From positions 558,001-622,000 of the forward strand of contig NZ_JAQQGN010000001.1 of the NCBI RefSeq assembly GCF_028550595.1: a stretch of 64,000 bases of DNA. Direction: 5' to 3'. Numbering within the stretch: position 1 is the stretch's first letter; every line of letters starts with the position of its first letter. Shown piece after piece: positions 1 to 9,756 of the stretch. This DNA comes from Luteimonas sp. BLCC-B24 (GTDB lineage: Bacteria > Pseudomonadota > Gammaproteobacteria > Xanthomonadales > Xanthomonadaceae). A program made the translations under genes and the position numbers. The notes beneath the pieces were generated by a model that did not search any database, was not told the DNA's origin, and saw nothing but the letters and a program-made list of their open reading frames with translations.

Positions 1-156
1 CGCGTCCTCGAATGCCTCGAATCCGCATTCGTACGGCGACAGCTTTTCGAGCGACGGGCGCTTGGGCCCGAGCAGGTTGCCAATGACCAGCAAGGCGATG
101 CCGATCCCCGTGGCAACGATCAGGAACAGCAGGGTCGGCAGATATTCGGCCAGCAC
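1..156 (-). CDS. nuoA: NADH-quinone oxidoreductase subunit A (partial)
   Basis: First 52 residues of NuoA, a small membrane subunit of respiratory complex I (NADH to ubiquinone, proton pumping); the rest lies beyond the left edge. The visible part begins [17 protein letters not shown], a first transmembrane helix, followed by the conserved loop [23 protein letters not shown]. This loop holds the Tyr-Glu-Cys-Gly-Phe segment typical of NuoA. The start is a GTG at 156 because no ATG lies in frame nearby and GAGAG sits about 8 bases upstream. As first gene of the nuo operon it would be read from the promoter at 291-320 through a structured leader. Family assignment is firm; the start codon is the main uncertainty. 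Confidence 0.88.
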   Translation of the reverse strand, partial: MLAEYLPTLLFLIVATGIGIALLVIGNLLGPKRPSLEKLSPYECGFEAFEDA

Positions 157-199
157 GCGGATGTTCTCTCGGCTACAGCCGCGCGAAGCGGCCTTGGCT

Positions 200-283
200 C
201 GGCGCCCGGGGCGCCGCACTAGCGAAGCGGTCAAACGCTTCACGCACATCGGGCGTCTGGCCGCAAAACGGCAAACGCCCGAT
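200..283 (-). promoter_or_regulatory. Structured 5' leader of the nuo operon (three inverted repeats)
   Basis: Between the proposed nuo promoter and nuoA lie three inverted repeats. The first has 9-base arms (248-256 and 275-283), with an inner 4-base stem GCCG/CGGC around a CAAAA loop (260-272). The second is GAAGCG/CGCTTC (224-229 and 236-241). The third is a 7-bp GC stem (200-206 and 210-216) with a 3-base loop. With a start site near 284, the first hairpin would form the very 5' end of the nuo mRNA. The arms are read directly; a role in mRNA stability or attenuation is inference. Confidence 0.45.
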
Positions 284-290
284 CTGCGTC

Positions 291-320
291 ATTGTACCGT
301 TTACAGAACCGGCGAGTAAA
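291..320 (-). promoter_or_regulatory. Candidate sigma-70 promoter of the nuo operon
   Basis: On the minus strand TTTACT (320-315) and TACAAT (296-291) are separated by 18 bases, a good match to -35 and -10 boxes. It points at nuoA, with a predicted start site near 284. No protein gene is visible between nuoA and tRNA-Leu (157-485); the stretch holds this promoter, the leader hairpins and a terminator. Confidence 0.5.
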
Positions 321-423
321 CGATTCACCGCGCCCGCACACGCGAAATCCGCAGCGCGCGGCGCGCCTGCAGGGAGCGCCCGAGACCTTTACGCCACGGC
401 GACGCATCCGGATTCCACATACG

Positions 424-444
424 AAAAACCCCGCTTGCGCGGGG
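424..444 (-). terminator. Rho-independent terminator after tRNA-Leu
   Basis: Stem CCCCGC/GCGGGG (429-434 and 439-444) with a 4-base loop, followed on the minus strand by five U residues (428-424). It ends the secG/tRNA-Leu transcription unit upstream of the nuo promoter. Confidence 0.8.
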
Positions 445-485
445 TGCTTCGTCCGGACCGCGTGACCGCCGTCCGTATTTTCCGA

Positions 486-570
486 TGGTGCCCAAGGGGG
501 GACTCGAACCCCCACGACCTAAGCCGCTACCACCTCAAGGTAGTGCGTCTACCAATTCCGCCACCTGGGC
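486..570 (-). tRNA. tRNA-Leu (anticodon GAG)
   Basis: An 85-nt minus-strand tRNA with encoded CCA end (488-486). The acceptor arms GCCCAGG and CTTGGGC pair, the D-loop is leucine-like (GGCGGAATTGGTAGACGC), and the anticodon loop TTGAGGT gives anticodon GAG. A long variable arm and a T-arm (GGTTCGAGTCC) complete a class II tRNA. It reads CUC/CUU leucine codons. It lies 63 bases after secG and is probably co-transcribed with it, ending at the terminator at 424-444. Confidence 0.95.
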
Positions 571-633
571 AAATCTCGAAACCTGTACCGTCCGCGCGTC
601 AGCGCATCCGGGAGCCGCGCATTGTAGACGGAA

Positions 634-1077
634 TCAATTCGTCTGGGGAGTCTCTTGCGACGATTCCGTCGCCGGCTCCGCCGCCGGCACGGCGGGGACG
701 GCCGTGTCCGCGGCCGGCGCCTGCGGCACGGTGCCCGCTGCCGGGGCCTGCGGCACCGGACGATCGCCCGGCGCGGTGGCCGGCGCGGCCGGCGTGGCGC
801 TGCCCATGACGCCCAGATCCATGTCCATCGCATTCGGATTGGCGCGATGCACCGCGTACCAGGCCATGAACAGGGTAATCGCGAAGAACGTGATCGCCAG
901 CCACTTGGTGGCCTTGGAGAGGAAGTTCGACGAACCGCGCGCGCCGAAGACGGTCGCCGAGGCGCCACCGCCGAAGCCCGAGCCGGCCTGCGCGCCGGCG
1001 CCGCGCTGCATCAGGATCAAGGCGATCATCGCGATCGCGATGATGACGAACAGGATGTTGAGGACGGTCAGCAGCAT
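634..1077 (-). CDS. secG: Protein-export membrane protein SecG
   Basis: Small subunit of the SecYEG translocon that helps SecA-driven protein export across the inner membrane. The 147-residue protein starts MLLTVLNILFVIIAIAMIALILMQ (first transmembrane helix). The SecG-typical glycine-rich cytoplasmic loop QRGAGAQAGSGFGGGASATVFGARGSSNF follows, then a second helix LAITFFAITLFMAWY around 60-75. The last 65 residues are an Ala/Pro-rich, acidic, low-complexity tail that makes it longer than the E. coli protein (110); such tails are common in this bacterial family. It follows tpiA by 57 bases, the usual gammaproteobacterial pairing, and precedes tRNA-Leu. Confidence 0.95.
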   Translation of the reverse strand: MLLTVLNILFVIIAIAMIALILMQRGAGAQAGSGFGGGASATVFGARGSSNFLSKATKWLAITFFAITLFMAWYAVHRANPNAMDMDLGVMGSATPAAPATAPGDRPVPQAPAAGTVPQAPAADTAVPAVPAAEPATESSQETPQTN

Positions 1078-1134
1078 TGCGTGGGCGCTCGGGATGGGCT
1101 CTGGACGACGAGGAATGCCCGCTCGCGATGGCGG

Positions 1135-1881
1135 TCAGCGGGCGGCCGCAGCGGCGATGGCGAGGAAATCGTCGGCCGCGAGCGACGCGCCGCCGATCAA
1201 TCCGCCATCGACGTCGGGCTGCGCGAAGATCGCGGCGGCGTTGTCGGGCTTGCAGCTGCCGCCATACAGCAGCGGCAACGAATCGGCAATTCTAGCATCG
1301 TGCCGCGCCACCACGCCACGCAGGAAGGCGTGCACCGCCTGGGCCTGCTCCGGGCTGGCGGTCAGGCCGGTGCCGATCGCCCAGACCGGCTCGTAGGCGA
1401 CGATCGCGCCGTCGAATGCGGCGATGCCCGCATGGGCGATCACCGCCTCGAGCTGGGCGCCGATCACGCTCTTGGTGTCCCCGGCTTCGCGTTGCGCGCG
1501 CGTCTCCCCGACGCACAGCACCGGCACCAGACCGCCGTCGCATGCCGCCTTGAACTTGCGCGCCACCAGGGCATCGTCCTCGCCGTGGTACTGGCGGCGC
1601 TCGCTGTGACCGACCAGCGCGTGCGTCGCGCCGACATCGGCCAGCATCGCGGCCGAGACCTCACCGGTATACGCGCCGCCAGCGTGCGCACTGACGTCCT
1701 GGGCACCGATGGCCACGCCGCTCGCCCCCTGGACCAGCAGCGGCAGATAGGGAAACGGCGGCAGCACCAGGAGTTCGACCCCACCGTCCGGGCGTCCGGC
1801 GGCGATCGCCTCCACCAGCGGCGTGGCGAACGCGCGGCTGCCGTGCAGCTTCCAGTTACCGGCGACGATCCTGCGGCGCAT
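1135..1881 (-). CDS. tpiA: Triosephosphate isomerase
   Basis: Cytosolic TIM-barrel enzyme interconverting dihydroxyacetone phosphate and glyceraldehyde 3-phosphate in glycolysis and gluconeogenesis. The 248-residue protein shows Lys11 in GNWK, catalytic His92 in VGHSERR, catalytic Glu164 in AYEPVWAIGTG, and the phosphate loop LLYGGSCKP. The start MRRRIVAGNWK at 1881 is preceded by AGGAG at good spacing; the frame is open further upstream to 2004, but that extension has no family similarity and would overlap the divergent gene. Length is typical. Confidence 0.97.
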   Translation of the reverse strand: MRRRIVAGNWKLHGSRAFATPLVEAIAAGRPDGGVELLVLPPFPYLPLLVQGASGVAIGAQDVSAHAGGAYTGEVSAAMLADVGATHALVGHSERRQYHGEDDALVARKFKAACDGGLVPVLCVGETRAQREAGDTKSVIGAQLEAVIAHAGIAAFDGAIVAYEPVWAIGTGLTASPEQAQAVHAFLRGVVARHDARIADSLPLLYGGSCKPDNAAAIFAQPDVDGGLIGGASLAADDFLAIAAAAAR

Positions 1882-1994
1882 CGGGCGCTCCTGAACAAAA
1901 AGGGGGCACGAGGATAGCCGATGCGCCCGCGCCCCCTGTCCGCGGGGCGCGCCGGGGGCGCTACAGTCGGCGTTCGGTCGACGGAGCGGACACG

Positions 1995-2792
1995 ATGGCG
2001 ACAACCGGCTATGCAGTGGTCACCGGGGCGTCGAGCGGCATCGGCGCGGCGATCGCGCGTGCCCTCGCGGCCCGCGGCGTCCCGTTGATCCTGACGGCCC
2101 GGCGCCTGGACCGGCTGGAGGTGCTGGCCACCGAATTGCGCGACCGCGTGGACGTGCACGTGATGCCGGCCGATCTCGCCGAGGCGGCCGCGGTCGCGGG
2201 CCTGGTCGACACCATCGGGCACCGCGGGCTCCAGGTGCGCATGCTGGTCAACAACGCCGGCTACGGCGTGCCCGGCCGCTTCGACGCGGTCGAATGGCGC
2301 CGCCACGCCGATTTCCTGCAGGTGATGGTGACCGCGGTCTGCGAGCTGACGTGGCGGCTGCTGCCGTCGATGCGCGCGTTTCCGGACGGCCGCATCCTCA
2401 ACGTCGCCTCGTTCGCCGGCCTGATGCCGGGCTCGCGCGGCCAGACCCTCTACGGCGCCGCCAAGGCCTTCATGATCCGCTTCAGCGAATCCCTGGCGCA
2501 GGAACACGCGGATCACGGGCTGCGGGTGACCGCGCTGTGTCCCGGCTTCACCTGGTCGGAATTTCACGACGTCACCGGCACCCGGGCGATGATGGACCGC
2601 CTGCCCGCCTGGGTCTGGCTCGATGCCGACGCGGTCGCATGCGCCGGCCTCGATGCGCTCGATCGTGGCCAAGTGATCGCGGTGCCCGGCTGGCGCTACC
2701 GCCTGTTGCACGGCATCACGCGCCATCTGTCGGACCGGCAACGGCTGGCGCTGATGGCGCGCAACGCATCGAAGATCCGCCGCGTCGACTGA
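1995..2792 (+). CDS. Short-chain dehydrogenase/reductase (SDR), substrate unknown
   Basis: Cytosolic NAD(P)-dependent oxidoreductase of 265 residues with a Rossmann fold. It shows the cofactor loop TGASSGIG (10-17), NNAG (86-89), catalytic Ser139 in NVASF, and the Tyr153-x-x-x-Lys157 pair in YGAAK. This is the classical SDR pattern close to the YdfG/DltE-like group; the C-terminal part with repeated aromatic residues (WVWLDADAV) resembles reductases annotated as SDR family NAD(P)-dependent. It is a single gene, divergent from tpiA and convergent with the oxygenase gene, so context does not reveal the substrate. A TACAGT -10-like box lies at 1962-1967. Confidence 0.88.
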   Translation: MATTGYAVVTGASSGIGAAIARALAARGVPLILTARRLDRLEVLATELRDRVDVHVMPADLAEAAAVAGLVDTIGHRGLQVRMLVNNAGYGVPGRFDAVEWRRHADFLQVMVTAVCELTWRLLPSMRAFPDGRILNVASFAGLMPGSRGQTLYGAAKAFMIRFSESLAQEHADHGLRVTALCPGFTWSEFHDVTGTRAMMDRLPAWVWLDADAVACAGLDALDRGQVIAVPGWRYRLLHGITRHLSDRQRLALMARNASKIRRVD

Positions 2793-2840
2793 CGCCGCGC
2801 CGCTGCAGGGCCACGGCCCCGGCGCGAGCGCAACGGAAGT

Positions 2841-2858
2841 CGGCGCCCGAAGGCGCCG
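2841..2858. terminator. GC hairpin between convergent genes (weak terminator)
   Basis: CGGCGCC-CGAA-GGCGCCG, a perfect 7-bp stem with a 4-base loop, lies between two convergent genes. There is no U-run, so efficient intrinsic termination is doubtful. Confidence 0.35.
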
Positions 2859-2876
2859 TTCCCGAGGCAGAGCCGG

Positions 2877-3815
2877 TTACTTCAGCTTGATTTCGCGCAG
2901 GCGCTCTTCCAGATAGCCCTGTGCGGTGATGGGCTCGGGATAGCGGCTCGGATTGTCGGCCGTCACCGTGGAAGGCAGCACGTCGATGACGAAATCCGGA
3001 TTCGGGTGCAGGAAGAACGGCACCGAGTAGCGCGGCTTGCGCGCCTGTTCGCCCGGGGGATTGGTCACGCGGTGCGTGGTCGAGGGGTACACGTGGTTGG
3101 TCAGTCGCTGCAGCATGTCGCCGATGTTGACGACGATGGTGTCGGCGTCCGACGTGAAGGGCACCCACTCGCCATCGCGTGACCTCACTTCCAGGCCCGC
3201 CGCGCTCGCACCGACCAGCAGGGTGATCAGGTTGATGTCCTCGTGCGCCCCGGCGCGCACGTTGGGAATGTCGTCGGCGGTGATCGGCGGATAGTGGATC
3301 GGGCGCAGGATCGAGTTGCCGAAGTCCGTCTTGTCGACGAAGTAGTCCTCCGGCAGGCCGATGTGCAGCGCCAGCGCCGAGAGCACCTTCGAGCCCAGCG
3401 CATCGAGCGTCTGGTACAGGCCGTAGCCGTGTTCGCGGAATCCCGGCACCTCGCTCGGCCACAGGTTCGGCGGCATCACGTCGCGGTACTTCGAATCGTC
3501 CGGAATCTCCCGGCCGATGTGCCAGAACTCCTTGAGGTCGAAGTGCGTCGCGCCCTTGGCGGTCTCGACGCCGAACGCGGTATAGCCGCGCGCACCGCCA
3601 CCGCCGGGCACGTGGTACTGCTTCTTGGTCGCTTCGGGCAGCGCGAAGAACGCCTTGAACACGTCGTAGGCGCCGTCGATCTGCGCCTGCGGAATGCCGT
3701 GGCCATTGATGCCGGCGAAACCCCACTCGCGGTAGGCGGCGCCGAGTTCGGCGACGAAGGCCTCGCGGTCTGTGTCGAAGCGGCGGATGTCGAGGGTCGG
3801 AATACGGGCGGTCAT
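2877..3815 (-). CDS. 2-oxoglutarate/Fe(II) dioxygenase, isopenicillin N synthase family
   Basis: A 312-residue soluble oxygenase. The iron triad is visible: His191-x-Asp193 in AHEDINLITLL and His248 in THRVTNPP. Arg263-x-Ser265 in PRYSVPFF binds the carboxylate of 2-oxoglutarate. The N-terminal DIOX_N part (IPTLDIRRFDT...REWGFAGINGHGIP) is typical of IPNS-like and flavonol-synthase-like enzymes. Bacterial members oxidise varied small molecules and the substrate cannot be told from sequence; it is unlikely to make isopenicillin, since no ACV synthetase is near. It follows glmM by only 16 bases on the same strand and may share its transcript. Confidence 0.88.
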   Translation of the reverse strand: MTARIPTLDIRRFDTDREAFVAELGAAYREWGFAGINGHGIPQAQIDGAYDVFKAFFALPEATKKQYHVPGGGGARGYTAFGVETAKGATHFDLKEFWHIGREIPDDSKYRDVMPPNLWPSEVPGFREHGYGLYQTLDALGSKVLSALALHIGLPEDYFVDKTDFGNSILRPIHYPPITADDIPNVRAGAHEDINLITLLVGASAAGLEVRSRDGEWVPFTSDADTIVVNIGDMLQRLTNHVYPSTTHRVTNPPGEQARKPRYSVPFFLHPNPDFVIDVLPSTVTADNPSRYPEPITAQGYLEERLREIKLK

Positions 3816-3831
3816 GGGAAAGTCCTGGAAA

Positions 3832-5181
3832 TCAGGCCGCGGCCGCGCGCACGGCGTCGGCCAGCTGGTCGAGGGTGGATTGCATCAGTGCCGCGTCGTC
3901 GGCCTCCACCGTGACGCGGACCACGGGCTCGGTGCCCGACGGGCGCAGGAACGCACGTCCCCGGCCCTGCACCGCCGCCTGCGCCTGCGCCAGTGCGGTC
4001 TGCACCGCGGGCGCCTCGGCCGGCTTCGCGTCGCCCGTGTAACGCACGTTAACGGTCTTTTGCGGCACCTTGCCGAAGCCGTGCAGCGCGTCCTGCAGCG
4101 ACACACCGCGACGGCGCAGCACCTCGAGCACCTGCAGCGCACTGATGATGCCGTCGCCGGTGGTCGCCCGGTCGAGGCACAGCAGATGCCCGGAGGTTTC
4201 GCCGCCCAGGATGCCGTCGTGTTCGAGTAGCGCCTGGTGCACGTAGCGATCGCCGACCTTGGCGCGCATGAAGCCGATGCCGGCCTCGCCGAACGCACGC
4301 TCCAGGCCGTAATTGCTCATCAGCGTGCCGACCACCGGCCCGCGCAGGCGCCCGTCGCGCTGCCAGTCGCTGGCCAGCACGTAGAGCAGATCGTCGCCGT
4401 CGCGCACGGTGCCGTTGGCGTCGACGAACAGCACGCGGTCGCCGTCGCCGTCGAAGGCGATACCGAGATTCGCGCCGCTGCGGCTGACCCGCTCGCTGAG
4501 GAATTCGGGATGCGTGGAGCCCACGCCGTCGTTGATGTTGACGCCGTTGGGTTCGGCGCCGATCACCTCGACCTGGGCGCCGAGTTCGCGCAGCACGATC
4601 GGGCCGACCTGGTAGGTCGCGCCGTTCGCGCAGTCGACGACGATGCGCATGCCGTCGAGATCGAAGCCGCGCGGCACCGAGGCCTTGCAGGCTTCCACGT
4701 AGCGGCCCACGGCATCGCGCGTGCGCACGGCCTTGCCGAGTTTTTCCGAGGCCACGGTGTGGAACGGCTGGTCGAGCGCGGCTTCGATCGCGAGCTCGGT
4801 GGCGTCGTCGAGCTTCTCGCCTTGGGCACTGAAGAACTTGATGCCGTTGTCGTGGTGCGGGTTGTGCGAGGCGGAGATGACGATGCCGCCGTCTGCGCCG
4901 AGCGAGCGCGTGAGGTGCGCGACCGCGGGCGTCGGCATCGGACCCATCAGCTGCACGTCGACGCCGGCCGCGACCAGGCCGGCTTCCAGCGCCGCCTCGA
5001 ACATGTAGTTCGAGATGCGCGTGTCCTTCCCGATCAGCACCTGAGGACGGCGCCAGTCGCTGCCGCGGCCGCGCAGCGAATGGCCGTAGGCGTTGCCCAG
5101 GCGCAGCACGAAGTCGGCCGAGATCGCGCCCTCGCCGACCCGGCCGCGAATGCCGTCGGTGCCGAAGTAGCGACGGCTCAT
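3832..5181 (-). CDS. glmM: Phosphoglucosamine mutase
   Basis: Converts glucosamine 6-phosphate to glucosamine 1-phosphate for UDP-GlcNAc, peptidoglycan and lipopolysaccharide. The 449-residue protein shows [11 protein letters not shown] at the N terminus, the phosphoserine loop SASHNP (Ser105), the Mg loop DGDGDR, the sugar-binding GGETSGH, and the C-terminal phosphate loop [11 protein letters not shown]. Length and motifs are those of a complete GlmM. Its ATG overlaps the accD stop by four bases (ATGA), so translation is probably coupled to accD. Confidence 0.97.
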   Translation of the reverse strand: MSRRYFGTDGIRGRVGEGAISADFVLRLGNAYGHSLRGRGSDWRRPQVLIGKDTRISNYMFEAALEAGLVAAGVDVQLMGPMPTPAVAHLTRSLGADGGIVISASHNPHHDNGIKFFSAQGEKLDDATELAIEAALDQPFHTVASEKLGKAVRTRDAVGRYVEACKASVPRGFDLDGMRIVVDCANGATYQVGPIVLRELGAQVEVIGAEPNGVNINDGVGSTHPEFLSERVSRSGANLGIAFDGDGDRVLFVDANGTVRDGDDLLYVLASDWQRDGRLRGPVVGTLMSNYGLERAFGEAGIGFMRAKVGDRYVHQALLEHDGILGGETSGHLLCLDRATTGDGIISALQVLEVLRRRGVSLQDALHGFGKVPQKTVNVRYTGDAKPAEAPAVQTALAQAQAAVQGRGRAFLRPSGTEPVVRVTVEADDAALMQSTLDQLADAVRAAAA

Positions 5182-6056
5182 GCCGCCGTCCCGGTCATCG
5201 GCTGGCGCATCATCATCGCCAACAGGCTCGCGATGCGGTCGCGCAGCTCGCGACGGTCGCAGATCTGGTCGATCGCGCCGTGCTCGAGCAGGAACTCGCT
5301 GCGCTGGAAGCCTTCGGGCAGCGTCTCGCGCACGGTCTGCTCGATCACGCGCGGACCGGCGAAGCCGATCAGCGCCTCGGGTTCGGCCATGTTGATGTCG
5401 CCGAGCATCGCGAACGACGCGGAGACGCCGCCGGTGGTGGGATGGGTCATCACCGAGATGTAGGGCAGGCCCGCGGCGCGCAGGCGGCCGAGCGCCGCCG
5501 AGGTCTTGGCCATCTGCATCAGCGAGAACAGGCTTTCCTGCATGCGCGCGCCGCCGCTGGCGGAGAAGTTCACGAACGGGCTGCCGATCTCCAGCGCGCG
5601 CTCCGCGCCGCGGGTGAAGCGCTCACCGACCACCGAGCCCATCGAGCCGCCCATGTAGGCGAAATCGAAGGCCGAGGCGACGACCGGGCGTGCCTTCAGC
5701 AGGCCCTCCATGACGACCAGCGCATCACGCTCGCCGGTGGCGCGCTGCGCGGCCTTGATGCGCTCGGAATACTTCTTCTGGTCCTTGAACTTCAGCACAT
5801 CGGTGGGGCCGAGTTCGCCGGCGATCTCGCGGCCCGAGCCGGCGTCGAGGAACGTCTTCAGCCGCGCGCGGGCGCGGATCGGCCGATGGAACGCGCACTT
5901 CGGACAGACCTCGAGGTTCTCCTCCAGCTCCGGCCCGTAGAGGACGGTGCCGCAGCGCTCGCACTTCTCCCAGAGCCCCTCGGGGACGCTGCGCTTCTTG
6001 ACCGCGGCGGCATCGGTGCGGATGCGCGGCGGCATGATCTTCTGCAACCAGGACAT
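5178..6056 (-). CDS. accD: Acetyl-CoA carboxylase carboxyltransferase subunit beta
   Basis: Beta subunit of the carboxyltransferase that makes malonyl-CoA, the first committed step of fatty acid synthesis, together with AccA. The 292-residue protein has the four-cysteine zinc finger at Cys32, Cys35, Cys51 and Cys54 (CERCG...CPKC). The crotonase-like carboxyltransferase core follows, with [11 protein letters not shown] and the [18 protein letters not shown] stretch. It lies between trpA and glmM on one strand, as is common near trp genes in gammaproteobacteria, and overlaps glmM by four bases. Confidence 0.97.
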   Translation of the reverse strand: MSWLQKIMPPRIRTDAAAVKKRSVPEGLWEKCERCGTVLYGPELEENLEVCPKCAFHRPIRARARLKTFLDAGSGREIAGELGPTDVLKFKDQKKYSERIKAAQRATGERDALVVMEGLLKARPVVASAFDFAYMGGSMGSVVGERFTRGAERALEIGSPFVNFSASGGARMQESLFSLMQMAKTSAALGRLRAAGLPYISVMTHPTTGGVSASFAMLGDINMAEPEALIGFAGPRVIEQTVRETLPEGFQRSEFLLEHGAIDQICDRRELRDRIASLLAMMMRQPMTGTAA

Positions 6057-6148
6057 GGGCTGTCTTCTCCCGACGGCCGATACGGGGCCGTGAAGCGCGG
6101 AAGTGTAACCGACCGCCCGGGCACGCCCGGCCTGCCCCGTGGGCGCAG

Positions 6149-6955
6149 TCAGGCGGCGTCGAGCGCCGCCCGGAGCGGCGCCAGGAAGGCCCCGGCGCGG
6201 GCGGCGGCCTCCTCGGCGCTCGCGGCGCCGTCGAGGGCATCGACCAGGGCACTGCCCACCACCACGCCGTCCGCATCGATCGCCATCGCCGCGGCGCTCG
6301 CCGCGTCACGGATGCCGAAGCCGGCGACGACCGGCGCGCGGCTCGCTGCGCGGATCCGGCGCAGGCGGGCCGAGGCCTGTGCGGTGTCGAGCCGGTCGGC
6401 CGCACCGGTGACCCCGGCGAAGCTGACGTAGTACAGATAGCCCTGGGCGCCGTCGCACAGGGCCTCCATGCGCGCGTCGGTCGTGGTCGGCGACGCCAGC
6501 AGCACCAGCGCGATCCCGGCCGCGTCGAACGCCGCGCGGAAGTCGCCCGCTTCCTCGGGCGGCAGATCGACCAGCAGCACGCCGTCGACGCCCGCCGCCG
6601 CGGCCTGCCGGGCGAACGTGTCCGCGCCGCGGATGTCGACGGGGTTGAGGTAGCCCATCAGCACGACCGGGGTGACGGTGTCCTTGGCCCGGAACTCGCG
6701 CACGGCGTCGAGCACGTAGGTCATGCCCGCGCCCCGCCCCAGTGCGCGCTCGGAGCTGCGCTGGATCGTCGGGCCGTCGGCCATCGGGTCGGAAAACGGC
6801 ACGCCGAGCTCGATCACGTCGGCGCCGGCCGCGACCAGGGCGTGCATCACCGGCACGCTTGCTTCGAGCGCGGGATCGCCAGCGGTGAAGAACGGGATCA
6901 GGGCCTTGCGGCCGGCGCTGCGGAGCGTGGCGAAGCGGGTGTCGATGCGGTTCAT
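6149..6955 (-). CDS. trpA: Tryptophan synthase alpha chain
   Basis: Cleaves indole 3-glycerol phosphate to indole, which is tunnelled to TrpB. The TIM-barrel protein of 268 residues has catalytic Glu49 and Asp60 in [16 protein letters not shown], the same numbering as in E. coli. The phosphate-binding VAGFGI...VVGSALVD region is also present. I start it at MNRIDTRF (6955); the frame is open far upstream but only as a shadow of trpB. It follows trpB by 71 bases and accD comes next, suggesting a trpB-trpA-accD-glmM transcript. Confidence 0.97.
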   Translation of the reverse strand: MNRIDTRFATLRSAGRKALIPFFTAGDPALEASVPVMHALVAAGADVIELGVPFSDPMADGPTIQRSSERALGRGAGMTYVLDAVREFRAKDTVTPVVLMGYLNPVDIRGADTFARQAAAAGVDGVLLVDLPPEEAGDFRAAFDAAGIALVLLASPTTTDARMEALCDGAQGYLYYVSFAGVTGAADRLDTAQASARLRRIRAASRAPVVAGFGIRDAASAAAMAIDADGVVVGSALVDALDGAASAEEAAARAGAFLAPLRAALDAA

Positions 6956-7026
6956 CAGGGTCCGTGGCGATCCGGTGCTGGGGTCTGCCGCGGCCGGCAG
7001 TGTCGTCTCGGGTTCGGCGTGGGCAC

Positions 7027-8244
<1,218 letters not shown>

Positions 8245-8354
8245 GGCGGTCGACGGCAGACCGTCGCAGGACGAGGAGTGATCTGCACTCTAGCGCACAG
8301 GTCACTGCCTCGATAAGCGATAAGATCTGCGCGATCCGTCAGTAAATCTCACAT
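8245..8354. promoter_or_regulatory. Divergent control region between trpB and the LysR gene
   Basis: 110 bases separate the two divergent start codons. On the plus strand GATAAGCGATAAGATCTGC contains a direct repeat of GATAAG spaced by one base (8312-8324). TAAGAT (8321-8326) could be a -10 box for the regulator. On the minus strand TAGAGT (8294-8289) could be the trpB -10. Such short regions usually hold the LysR-type operator; the exact site is not proven by sequence alone. Confidence 0.4.
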
Positions 8355-9242
8355 ATGTCGGCCGATGGCCTGCCCCCGCTCAATGCACTTCGCGCCTTCG
8401 AGGCCGCGGCCCGGCTGGGCAGCCTCAGCCGCGCGGCCGACGAACTGCACGTCACCCACGGCGCCGTGAGCCGACAGGTGCGGCTGCTGGAGGAGGCGAT
8501 CGGCACACCGCTGTTTGAACGCGCGGGCCGCGGCCTGCGCCTGACCGGCGCCGGGACGCGGCTGCGCGACGCCGCCGGCGACGCGTTCGGGCAACTGCGC
8601 AGCGCGATCGCCACGATCCAGCGCACCGGGGGCGACGCCGCGCTGGTGCTGGGCTGCCCGGGCAGCCTGCTGGCACGCTGGATGATTCCGCGGCTGCCGC
8701 GGCTGGCGAGCGCGCTGCCGGCGCTGACCCTGCACCTGTCGCCGCACGAGGGCAGCTTCGCGCCGTCCCTGCCCGGCCTCGATGCGGCCCTGCTGATCGG
8801 CAGCGGCCCATGGCCGGAGACGTGGCGGGTGCAGCGGCTGGCGGTCGAGCGGATCGGTCCGGTGCTGAGCCCACGTCTCGAGGACGCGACGCGCATCACC
8901 GCGCTGTCGCCGGCCGCGCTGCTGAACGAGCCGCTGCTGCACACGGCGTCGCGCCCGCAGGCCTGGCCGGCCTGGGCCGAGCGCGCCGGCGCCGCCGGCG
9001 TCATGCCGCAGCTGGCGACCGGGTTCGAGCATCTGTACTTCCTGCTGGAGGCAGCCACCGCGGGCCTGGGCGTTGCGATCGCGCCGCAGGAGCTCGTCGC
9101 CGACGACATCGCGGCCGGTCGCCTGCTGGCGCCCTGGGGCTTCGTCGAGACCGATGCGCACTGGGTACTGGCCACACGCCGCGATGCGGGGGATGCCCGC
9201 CTCGCCCCGTTGGCGGCGTGGCTGAGGGTGCAGCTGGCGTGA
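8355..9242 (+). CDS. LysR-family transcriptional regulator, probably controlling trpBA
   Basis: A 295-residue LysR-type DNA-binding protein. The winged helix-turn-helix is at about 8-65 (LNALRAFEAAARLGSLSRAADELHVTHGAVSRQVRLLE); the effector-binding domain follows, with the usual AATAGLGVAIAPQELV segment. The GSLSRAADELHVTHGAVSRQ type is shared with GcvA and TrpI, the regulators that face glycine-cleavage or trpBA genes. Because it is divergent from trpB with a short shared region, a TrpI-like role (activation by indoleglycerol phosphate) is a reasonable inference, not proven. No clear ribosome binding site precedes the ATG. Confidence 0.85.
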   Translation: MSADGLPPLNALRAFEAAARLGSLSRAADELHVTHGAVSRQVRLLEEAIGTPLFERAGRGLRLTGAGTRLRDAAGDAFGQLRSAIATIQRTGGDAALVLGCPGSLLARWMIPRLPRLASALPALTLHLSPHEGSFAPSLPGLDAALLIGSGPWPETWRVQRLAVERIGPVLSPRLEDATRITALSPAALLNEPLLHTASRPQAWPAWAERAGAAGVMPQLATGFEHLYFLLEAATAGLGVAIAPQELVADDIAAGRLLAPWGFVETDAHWVLATRRDAGDARLAPLAAWLRVQLA

Positions 9243-9756
9243 CGGTGCGGGCGTGCGACGCCCGGCTGCACCATCGGCCACGCGCGCGTCCCGCGCGGTT
9301 CGGTGGCCCGCCCGCCATATCCACGTGCGCTCGCGCGCGAACCCGGCGTTCCCGGCGATTCCCATCGCGCAAGCGCCCTTCCACGGCGGCGGCTGGGCCA
9401 ATCGTGTCGATCGGCGGCGGAACCGCCCTGTCGTCGACCGGGAGCGATGTCGGCTGGCGCGCGCGTCGCGTTGTCCGGACACGGCTTGCCCCCGGCCTGG
9501 GCCAGGCGCGCGCCTGCACCTGCGGGACGCAAGCGGACGCTCGCTTCGGAAGGCGCCATCGCGCGCAAGCGCGCTGTGACGAGGAAGAACCAGCGCGATC
9601 GTGTGGCTGCGCGGGCGGCGCGTTCGACCTGCGACGCGACGCCTGCCACGACATGCCCAGGCGCTCGCGCGCGACCGCGGCTTGCCCGGAACACCCGACC
9701 CGCCAGTGCGCATACCCGGAGTCGCCCGGGCGCCGCTCCACCCGCATCGACGCGCG
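9243..9756. other. 514-bp gene-free stretch between the LysR gene and trpF
   Basis: I find no credible gene: the open frames are Arg/Pro-rich and without any recognisable motif. It begins with a hairpin, CGGGCGT-GCG-ACGCCCG (9248-9264), that could end the LysR transcript but has no U-run. It also contains a GCGCGC-AA-GCGCGC palindrome at 9561-9574. The two convergent genes end here, so no promoter is needed. It may be decayed coding DNA. Confidence 0.5.
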
